Virus record (IMG/VR): IMGVR_UViG_3300018428_006815
Location: 1-27,422 of that record
DNA: 27,422 nt
Strand: one strand, 5' to 3'
DNA from: a virus
The notes under the pieces are model-generated. The model saw only the letters and a program-made list of their open reading frames with translations, ran no database searches and had not been told where the DNA came from. The number at the start of each line of letters is the position of its first letter. Position 1 is the first letter of the stretch. Both the position numbers and the translations under genes were made by a program. Shown piece by piece: positions 16,642 through 26,800 of the stretch.

Positions 16642-17897
16642 GTTAAAACTTTTATTTTATGAATACCCGGTTCTTTAATCATATTCACAACATTTTTATA
16701 TTGATTTATTTCATCAATAGTTAAGATGTTATTTACTTGATTAAAATTAATATTTTCAGAAGTATCGCTAGTATCAAAATCAATTACCTGAAATGGTCCA
16801 TCAGTTAAAGGTTTAAAAATAAATTCTTCATAATCCGGAGATTCATAAGAAAAGCCTGTCACACCCACAATGCCCTGAGATTCAGTCATAAAGGTTAAAG
16901 CAGATGGAACTTCTACACTTGTGCCATCATCAAAAGATATTGTAGATTCAGCATTTACAATATAACCTCCAGCGGAATTATTAACGACCGATTTAGCAAT
17001 CGGTTCATCAGATAGCTCATCTTCAATTACATAATAGATTTGATTGGTTCCAATGTTTGATACATCCCAAATAATAGGATTAAGGTACTGCCTATCGCTT
17101 TTGTTTATATATCCATTGTATGTAACATTCACAGTAACTAAATCGGTGCTCGAACTTTGTATAGAATGATTAACGATTCTTGCATTTTTTATAGTAAAGG
17201 TTTCTATTCTTGAATTATCTATTGGATTATTTAAAACAATATTCAAGTCTTGCTGATATGGTTTTTTAATAAAGTCTCTAAATTTAGTAAATTCATAATC
17301 ATTAAAATCAAATGTTAAATTTGCTTCTTGAAATATAGGGTATTGAATATCAACTTGAACTGGGCTAGTTGATCCTATTTTATACAAAGGGTTTCTATTA
17401 ATTCTTATTGTATATTGAAATCTAGAAACTCTATTTGTTTCATAATCTTTAGCATTAATTAAAATAGATCCTTGATTGGGTATTTGTATGTCTGGGTTAA
17501 GATTATTACCTTCAGCTGTTATACCTTGACCTAAGTCACCGTAAACATTAATTGAAGCTTGAGCCTGGGGTATTTGACCTATACCAGCAGAAAAAGAATA
17601 TTCTGTTAAAAACCCATTGTCAAATCCGATGCTTTTATTTCCATAGTTTATACTACCCTTAATAGGTGTCTCGTCTATATAATCTAGTAAAGGTTCATCT
17701 CCTATATAATATTTTTGTATAGAAAAATTACCAATCATGTTTCCCTGCTTTGCTGGATAAACATAACCCTTACCAATAATATTAATTGGTTCCTGAGAAA
17801 TAGAGTAACTGCCATTAATATCAGTTACTCCAGACAAAAGAATACCATTTAGGTAAAACGTTTGCTCGTAATTAAATAATGCATTTTTAGTAGCCAC
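16638..17897 (-). CDS. Tube-like minor tail protein A, GTG start
   Basis: A 419-residue beta-rich protein. The opening segment YLNGILLSGVTDINGSYSIS (15-34) and the later EYSFSAGIGQIPQAQASINV, then YGDLG (about 99-123), read like tail tube strands. The C-terminal 120 residues are acidic and may be an extra domain. It resembles the next gene in strand order and in the Q-A-x-A-x(4)-YGxL motif, so the pair looks like an old duplication. The start is a GTG inside the end of the tape measure gene. It is backed by a perfect AGGAGG eight bases upstream, the only strong ribosome site I found in the window. A distal tube or adaptor role is inferred from position. Confidence 0.65.
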   Translation of the reverse strand: MATKNALFNYEQTFYLNGILLSGVTDINGSYSISQEPINIIGKGYVYPAKQGNMIGNFSIQKYYIGDEPLLDYIDETPIKGSINYGNKSIGFDNGFLTEYSFSAGIGQIPQAQASINVYGDLGQGITAEGNNLNPDIQIPNQGSILINAKDYETNRVSRFQYTIRINRNPLYKIGSTSPVQVDIQYPIFQEANLTFDFNDYEFTKFRDFIKKPYQQDLNIVLNNPIDNSRIETFTIKNARIVNHSIQSSSTDLVTVNVTYNGYINKSDRQYLNPIIWDVSNIGTNQIYYVIEDELSDEPIAKSVVNNSAGGYIVNAESTISFDDGTSVEVPSALTFMTESQGIVGVTGFSYESPDYEEFIFKPLTDGPFQVIDFDTSDTSENINFNQVNNILTIDEINQYKNVVNMIKEPGIHKIKVLT

Positions 17898-20800
17898 TTA
17901 AAGAACCTCCTGTTTGCTTTTCTTGAGAAATAACACCAACTACAGCATCTTTGATTTTGGAAGCCATAGCTTGATCTGCATCTCCCCCACCACTAACAGT
18001 AGACTCACCGCTGGAGCTGACGTTAATATTTATGGTAATATTCCCCCCAGAACCACTTGAAGAATTAGGAGCTTCAGCAGTTGGAGAAGATGGAGCTTTT
18101 ACTATTCCACCTTGATTCATCATATTCAAAGAATTTAGTCGATCAAAAAATCCAGGATTATTTTTTTCAATCTTACTAACACTATCAGCCTTTACTACAT
18201 ATTCCCCCTGATCTAACATGATAGGGCCAATTTTATCTATTCCACCCCTTCCAATAACTTTACCACCTTGAGACATCTGTGTGGGACAGCTACCACCAGA
18301 ACATCCTCCTCCATATGGCCAGTTACTCTTGCTGAATTCTGCATCCAGTGATTGATTTCCATATATAGAACTAGAGTCCAAAGAAATTCTATTTGCTTTA
18401 AAATTTTGACTAGCATTATATTCACTCAAACCTTGAGGGTTCATGCCAAATGGACTTGGGGAAGATCCAGAAGAAGCCTTAAGAAGCTCATTGCTTCGAT
18501 TTAAAACTTCAGCACTCTTAGAGAGGTTTACGCCTGATTGTTTAGACATAGACATAGCTCTAGACATTTGAGACCTGTCTGATTTACCAAATGCATTGCC
18601 ACTAGTCATGGTAAGCTCATGAAGGGTTTGAGGTTGCCCTGTGTTCTGAGAGCCTAATTGAGATCGACGATTTGAGCTTTGTAGATTTTTTGACATTTCT
18701 AGACTTTGTTGTAATTGTCTTGAGGTAGCCATAGCTCTAGCCATCTGGTCTCGTTCTGCTTTAATAAACGTACCGCCAGTTAATTCTTGACCAGTTAATG
18801 CTTTATAATTTTTGCCAGATTCTGTTTTCTTGAGGCCCTGATTTAAGAACCCAAAAGAAGCTCCAGCCTTTTTCTGCCAGCTAGAGTAATCAGTAATTCC
18901 TTGCTTTTTCCATCTAGCCATGTCGCTAGCAACACCAGTGTTAACAAAATTGGGGTCATTTTTAGATGGGTCGGATTGATAAGCTTTACCTGAAGCCCAA
19001 CCTTTCATTACACCACCAACACTGCCTCTAAGTTCCCATGCGGCTTTTGCTGTATTTGCTAATTCGCCAATTTTACTCATAGCTAAACCGCCAGCTAACT
19101 GTCCTACCATACCCGAGTATTTTTCATAGCGAGCTTTAGTTTTAGCATTCTTTTGTTCTACATCGTATTGGTATTTATTCAATAAATAATCTCCATACTT
19201 TTTGCTATAATCACTTCTGACTCTTGATCGAGAACTCATCATATCTCCAGTTGGGTCAATATCTAAAGTGCTACCAAGGTTTACCCTTCTAGAACCTGGA
19301 TCAACTGGGGCAGTTGGGCCACCATAAGGTTGATCTTCCCTATTGGAGTGTGCTGCAATCATTGTTCCAGCTAAGTAGCCTCCACCTCTAGCAACATTCA
19401 TTGCAGCGCTATCACTAGATGGATTGAATATATTATCATTTGACCACTTCTTAACATCATCCCAAACACTGCCACCCTCATATCTATGCAATAAACCACT
19501 AATGTTTTTACCAACAGCCGCAGCTATTCCTCCAGCATTTAATTTAACGACTGGAGTTGGTATAGAGCCTCCCGAAGCTAAAGTGACTGGTCCACCGTCT
19601 TGCATTTTGTAAATATCTTCAAGACTACCAGTAGAATTCATTTTATTCAACTTATCCTCTCCCAGTCTATCTACTATTTTTTTACGTACTACATACTCAC
19701 CAGCAGTAAGCATAGTTGGAACTTTTTTGTTTTCCGTATAACCAACTCTTCCGCCTCGATTTCTGCGTATTATTCCTCCATTATATTTAGTTACTCCAGT
19801 AACTGCACCACCAGTACTAGTATCACTACCAAATCCCATCATCGAGAAAATGCCACTAGTTAATTGCATTGATGCTCTGTCAATTAATTTGTCGTGTATT
19901 TTTTGCACGATACTACCTGCAAATTTTAAAAATACATCTTCCATTCTCATGGTTGAATCTGCAATGTCTCTAGCCATTTGTCTGAATCCATCTTGAACCG
20001 CATCAAAAGAAGTATTAGCTAATGTTTCTGAAAATCTTTCTATGGCCATATTGTTTTCTGCAATTCTAATATTTAGGGTGTCGCGAAACAAATTTTCTTT
20101 GCCATATAGTTCTATATTTTTTTCCTGGGTAAGCTTAGCTAGCTCTAATTGTTTTTCTGCAGCTTTCAGAGTGTTACCTTCTCCGGCATAAACACTCTGT
20201 TGAGCTGATAGTTTTTGCTCTTTGCCGCGTTGCTGAGCTCTATTAACATCAATTTCTTGAAGTCCTTCTGCGGCAAATCCACCCATATTAATTTTGTGGT
20301 TTAATTTATCAAGGGTAACTTTATGCTCTTCTTGAGCCTTAGCCATTTCATATGTAGTTTCAGCAAGATACAATCCAGCTTGTCTGTTTGCGTCGTATTG
20401 TAAAGATAAATTTCGAGTTTGATCGATTAGATCATTTGTAGATATTGCAGCCATAGCTTGATTACCTGTTTGACCAACAAATTGCGAAAGCCCTGGATTG
20501 GCTTCCGCATCATCAGATGTAATTGTTTGATTCATTGCTGCGCGTTGTGCTGCAGCCAAACCAACTTCACCAGCTCGACCAGTTATTTTATTTGCGACTT
20601 CATCTTTAACTAATGAAGATAGCATTTCCTCGCTTTCCAGCAAACCAAGTAAAGCATTATTTCTTCGCTTTGTTATGTCAAGAGAGGAGGTTCTTTGATT
20701 GTATTCTCCTTCTGCGAGGGCTTGTATACCTTCCGCAGTTAGCAAACCTTTTGTTTGAGTTTTTTGAAGTTCACTATTATATCTACTTGTATTATTGTTA

Positions 20801-23800
20801 GCTATCTGGTTTAATACCGCATTTTTACCAACAAGGTCTGCGTTTGCCTTAACTCTTGATATTCCAATTTCAACAGCTTGAGCCTCTCCATTTTTTAATC
20901 TTTCGATAAATTGAGCATCATTAAGTATTGCTAGTTCGGCTGCAGCCTGCTGTTTTCTATATTCTGCTCCTTGTTGTGTAAATTTAATTGAGTCTTTAAT
21001 ATTTTTTGTAACTTCTTCAGTAGCCACATCTTGACCTTGAAAGACACTACTTTTGCCATTAGCACCACCATCTTTATCTTTACCCAGTAAGAGGGTAGCT
21101 CCTTCTGAAATTTTAGAGATATCCTCAAAGGTTTCAGCTTTATCATATGCGGCATTAATTGATTTTAAAATTGCAGCTCCAGCTGCAGCAGCTGAAACTT
21201 GACCATCCATCTGTTGCTTAAGATCTTCCAAATTGGCTTGAATAGAAGATGTTAAGCGTGCATCTAAGCCCATTTCACTAATATCAGTAGAGAGTCTAGC
21301 TGTATCAATGGCCCCAATTTGGCTGTCTTTATCTACATATTTTCTATTGATTGAAAGTTTTGACACACCTTCTTTTCTTGCGAGCTGGCTTCCTATCTGT
21401 TCTTTTAAATCGGCGACAGCTTTTAATCGAGCATTTCTTTCTCTGTCATCTAAAGATTTTAATTTATTTGAATGAGCTCTTCTTTGTCGAGCCAGCATAA
21501 CCTCAACATTAGTAGCTTCCCCTAAAGCTAAATTTTGATCGTACTTTAATTTTTCTGCTTCTTGTCCAAGTTCGAACATTTTATTTCCATGTTGAAAGCC
21601 CATTTCCTCTAAACGTAAACGGTTAGCCATTTCTCGATTCATGTCAAAAATATAATTGTTAGATATTTGTAAAAGTTCATCTAACTTTTTTTGGTCTGCG
21701 GCAGTTTTTGCTGCAGCCTCTACGTGAGATTTAACATTTGTCTTTAAATCTTGAAACAATAATTCAACATCTTTTGAGCTAGCACCGCCCTCCATGGCTT
21801 GTATTATACCCCTAGCTTGACCCTTTATGGTGTCTGGCATGCTTTCATCGTCAGCTATTGTTTGAGCTAATTGTTGCGGAGTCATCCTACCTTCGCTTGG
21901 GTTGCTTATATTTATTTGATTAGATTGATTAATTGCTTCAGCGAATGATGATTCAAATTCAGCTATCTCAGCATTCACTTTAGACAAGGCCTCATTAAGT
22001 TTTAACAGTTGTGCTGAAGATTCTCCGTCTTGACTTGAACTCTTTACCCTACTTATTTCTTGCTCTAAAACGGCTCGCTGTGAAATATTGCGATTATTCT
22101 GATTTAGTCTTTCAGAAGTTGGTCTTGCAGCGTTAATGTTGGGTTTAAAATTTTCAGTTACAACTGATCTATTTGGGGCCGCAATTGAACCATCGTCAAA
22201 ATTAGTTTTAGAAAATAATTCTTGAAGTTTGTTAATGCTAGCTTCGGCCTTATTTGCATCAAAGTCATTTTCTCTGGCAACACTTCTTGCCATTTGATTG
22301 ATCGCTAAACTTCTTCCTATTGGGTCCGCTTTTTTATCTTCCCCCATCATGCCTAAGGAAAGCATATTCAATAAATCTTGGTTCGCCAAAGCCTCAGCCC
22401 ATTGCTGAACTTGATTTAATCCTTGTAGGGATTCTTGAGCACTTAAAGAAGCTTCTTGTAGTTTTCTTAAGCCTTCAGCTGTACCTGAAGTCATAAGAGC
22501 TAATTCGTCTGAGCTTAAACCTAATTCTTTTCCTAACCTACCAGCCTCTTTCATTAAAGCTTCTTGTTGTTTGGATTGTTGAGCTAATAGCTTCAACTCT
22601 TGTGTTCGACCTTGGTATGTTCCAGCTAGAGCGCTATTTTCTAGATCTTTTAATTTGTTGTTGGTTTCTAATAAGCCTTCAGAAGTTTGAACTGCCTTTG
22701 ATAGTCTACCAACGCTTTCAGAGGCTTCTTCTAAAGATTTGTTCATATTTTCAGCAACACTTCTTCCAATTCCAAATTCTTCTCCAAGTATAGTCATTGC
22801 TGGGCCTAGTGCTGCTAGAGCAAAACCCACCCCAGGAATAATGCTACCCAAGTTTCCAAGAGCTTTACCAAGAAATCTTGCTGAACCACCTGCAAGGCCT
22901 TTCTTATTTTGTCCAGAAGAATCTTTACCTAAACCAGCAACAAAACTACCATATCTAGTAATCTTATCTTCTGATCCCATGATCATTTTATCAACACTTT
23001 TACCTATACCTTTCATGGCATCAAATGCTAACATGGCTTGACTACCAGCTTGTACAACACCAGTAAGGGTTCTAGCGGCTGTTCCAGCCGTTCCTTCAAC
23101 TTCAGAAAAAGCTCCTTCAAGAGCATAAGTTACGGTGGTCAATCCCATTAACCTCATAGACAATCCTTCAACTGCTTCATTTGTAGAATCACCACTTACA
23201 TTTTTAGGTTCTTTGCTGTATCTATCTTCAACACCTTTACCTGCCACTACAAAATTAGGAATAAGGGCATAATTGGGAACAAATCCGACACTGGCCCCAT
23301 GGTTCTTAGGGTTAATTCCCATCTTTCTGGATCGAGCAATACCCTGTTTTATACCACCCGGCTCATCTTTTATATTGGTAACAGCAAGGCCTCTTGCATT
23401 TTGGGAAGAGCGCAAACTATTGTCTTGCTCTATTCTAATTTGAGATCGAGGTACACCAGCAGCAACTTCTCTATCAATTGCTTGATTCAAAGCTTTATCG
23501 TTAGAACCTAAAGCATTAATCCTTTTTCTTTGGCCGCTAAATGCAGACTGTTTTTCTTTTCGATCATAAACTTCCCGAATGATGTTAGTGGGAACTTTAA
23601 TGTTTTGTGCCTGAAGGTCAGCTATACCTTGATCAAGTGAACTTAGGTCATACTCCAATAAAACTTTCTTAATTTCAGATTGCGAAAAAAGTGTGCCTGA
23701 ATCAAGTTGTTGAGGTCTAACTACATCTGGTACAGATTTAAAATTCTGAGACATTGATTGATCAGATGTCTTGGAAGTTGATTGAACACTCGAACCTGGG

Positions 23801-26800
23801 GAACTAAAGTTTTTAGAGTTAGACTGATCACTAGTTTTACCACCGAGCTGTACACCTTCTCCAGGTTGCTTAAAGTTACTAGATGCAAAATTAGGAACAA
23901 ATCCAGAACTAGCATAATTAGCATTATAATCTTTTATTAAATTAGATAAATTAGGAATGTTTATTTTTTGTGTTGATATTTTATCACTATCCCTCATTGC
24001 AGAGTCATAAGCTTTACCAGCATTAATTTTCTGCCTACCCTGACCAATTTGCTTCATGCTTGAGTCATATTTTTCTCGCGCAGATTTATTTATTTGTTGA
24101 CGCTCATTAGATGCAACATCAAGACTTTTGATAGCAGAAGGGGAGATTCCTTTTTCGGTTAAGTATTTTTTAAACTTTTTTAAACCCTGAGGGTTAGCTT
24201 TAATTGACCATTTCTTTTTTCCATCAGAACCTTGATCCATATGCCATTTCACTTGATTAATTTTTGAGTTTTCAGCATCTAGGCTTTTTTCAGATTCAGT
24301 TTTTTCTCTTGGCTTAAAAACATTTAAGGCTAAAATAGACTGAGCAGGAAGTGTGGAAATTTTCTTAATAGCTCCAGTTATGTCTAGTTGAGTCGTACCA
24401 CCAATACTGTCTTTTATTATATTATTAGATCTAGCATAATCACGTATATTTTTTTCGTTATATGAAATATATTTATAATTATCTCCTAGCTTTTTAGATA
24501 GTGGCCCCTTCATCTGCTCGAAGTCAACAGACGAGCCATCACTAAAATTCATAGTTTGTTTAATGGCTGAGGTAGGCTTAAATACACCGTGTTTAATTTC
24601 GTCTAAATATTTTTTATTTTGAGCCTCATTCTCTTCTTTTGCTTTTTTGTCTTTAGCGATTGCAAAAGTGTTTGGTTGTGTACCCCAAGATTTAACTTGA
24701 GATAATGCTTGAGGAGAATTCACCCAATAAACTTCTTCGCCACCAAATGAGCCTTTATTCAACCCAAGAATGGGTTGATTGATTTCTTTCATATGTTGCA
24801 CGAAATGTTTATAGCCTTCTTTAGTGATAAATGTTTTTTTGTTTTTTATCGTTTGACCAATAAAACTTCTACCAAAAGTCTTTGATTCATAGCCAGAACC
24901 ATAAGTAGCTGAAGGTCTTTTACTATAAGCAAAACTAGGAACAAGGCCAATTGGCGCAGCATTCAAAGCACTAGCCTTAAATGGGTCTATCCATTCATCT
25001 GAATTTCTGGGAATATTAATTAAGTCATCTGATCTTAATGTGTCTATACCAGCAGATTGAATTTGGTTTTTCTTGAAAGACAATTCATTGAGTTGGTTGT
25101 AAGATCCAATCTTGTCTTGAAAGTTGTATTGTCTTCCTCGCTTTTTTAGGCTTTTTACAGCAGAAGCTTTAGTGGATAGATCTACCTGAGGAGGCCTAAA
25201 GAAATCTCCAGAAATAAACTGTTGAATTTTGGGGGCAGTTCTTGGTGTAATCGGCTCAATATTTACACCTTTGTTTTTCAGTGAAGTATTGTTTCTGAGG
25301 TTAAATTTTACAAGAGCTCTTCGAATCTGGGTTTCAGGATCTTGTTGTCTTTGAGCTTTACCCGCAGCTAATGCACCAGCACCACTACGAACATAATTAG
25401 GGATTAAGCCTTGATTAAAAATTTGCATAACCTCTTGCTCACGAGAACTAATTTGCCTTGTTCCATTCGGGTTATAGCCAATATCTGATTCAGGCACAAT
25501 TTGATTCATTGTTTTACCATAGAAATCATAATCCTTCCTGCCATATTCTGTTTTGTAATGATCTAATAAAGAAGGATCGTTCCTTCTACCAGAAACATTG
25601 AGATATATTCCGCCATTTTTCTCTGCCCATTGTTGTATGGCTCCACTAGCCATGGCTTTTTTAAACTCTTCAACTTTAGGATAGTGACCTCTCTTTGGAT
25701 CAGCTCCTTTGTTCAGTATTTTTAAAAGCTTTCTTTTGCTAAAGACATTTTTTTCGGGAATAGTTTTAGATAAAACTTTATCTTTTGCGGGCTTATTAAG
25801 TCCGCCGCCAGCAAATGTTTTTGCGACTGTTTCTGAAGTACTAAAAGATGTAGCTCCAGATGGAGCGGTGTTATCAATCTCACCAATATCTCTAGATCCA
25901 GAAAGAGGACCACTCACGTGAGATTTAACAAAATTTTGTATAATAGCTACAACATCATCTGGGGTTTTAACTCCAGAAAAAGATGGCATATTTTTACCAA
26001 TGTTTGGTTTGTCTATAGTGTCTCTTTTTTGACCTCTATATAAATTGAGATTGGCGAAGTTGGGTAAAAAGTCAGAATCTCCGTACTCCTCGTCAAATGA
26101 CAATGATTGTCTTTTAATTTTTTGATGAATTTGCTTTGGATTCATTTTTGAGAACTTTATAGAATCAAGTTCACTCATCCCTAAATCCATTAAATAAGAA
26201 ACCTTATCACTGACATTGCGCCAAACTTTTTCAAATTGTTTTTCGCCGCTAGACAATAAATTATTACCTTTATCTACAATAGATTTTGATACATTAGCGA
26301 TAAAGTTTTTTGATGAATAATTTGGAATTAAGCCATTGCTAACAACACCAAGATCTAAAGATGAATCAATTGAATGATCCCTATTTGCATAATTCGGAAT
26401 AGCTCCAATGGATGCTCCATGAGTCTTAGGGTCAATGCCCATTTTTTTAGCCCTTTGAATTCCTTGTTTTACTCCAGCCGGCTCATCCCTAGTATTAATG
26501 ACAGCCAAACCAGATGGATTGGCTTTAGATTTTAAACTGTTATCCTGATCAATCCTAATCATTGACTTAGGGATGCCAGCTGATCGCTCTCTGTTCACGG
26601 CTTCAGTTAGCGGGTTAGAGAAATTTGGAATAAAGCCAGAACTAACATCACCAGCGAGTTTATTTTCTTCTGCTGAAGCTCCCATAAGTTTTCCAGCGGC
26701 CTGACGGAAATTAGGCACAAAGCCAAAGCTAGATTGGATAGGTTTATAGTAACCTAATTCTTCACCAAATTTTTGAATTATTGAAGCTTTTTCTTTTTGT

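Larger units (their letters stand above)
23251..26724 (-). repeat. Dispersed G-F/L-V/I-P-N-F/Y(A) motif, about ten copies in the tape measure protein
   Basis: Copies start at residues 223 (GFVPNF), 252 (GFIPNF), 329 (GAIPNY), 353 (GLIPNY), 441 (FLPNFA), 661 (GLIPNY), 815 (GLVPSF), 1163 (GFVPNF), 1369 (GFVPNY) and 1375 (ALIPNF). Several are preceded by Ser/Asn/Ala and followed by Ala or Ser. Spacing is irregular, from 6 to about 350 residues. Copies fall at boundaries between dissimilar segments, and none occurs after residue 1380, where the tape begins. The codons differ between copies, so the conservation is in the protein rather than recent DNA duplication. The role is unknown; a linker, docking or cleavage motif would fit. 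Confidence 0.85.

Noticed and set aside
23716-23883. Possible CRISPR-like or DNA-level tandem repeat
   Set aside because: The periodicity is in the protein (22 residues) with divergent codons, inside one open reading frame and without spacers.
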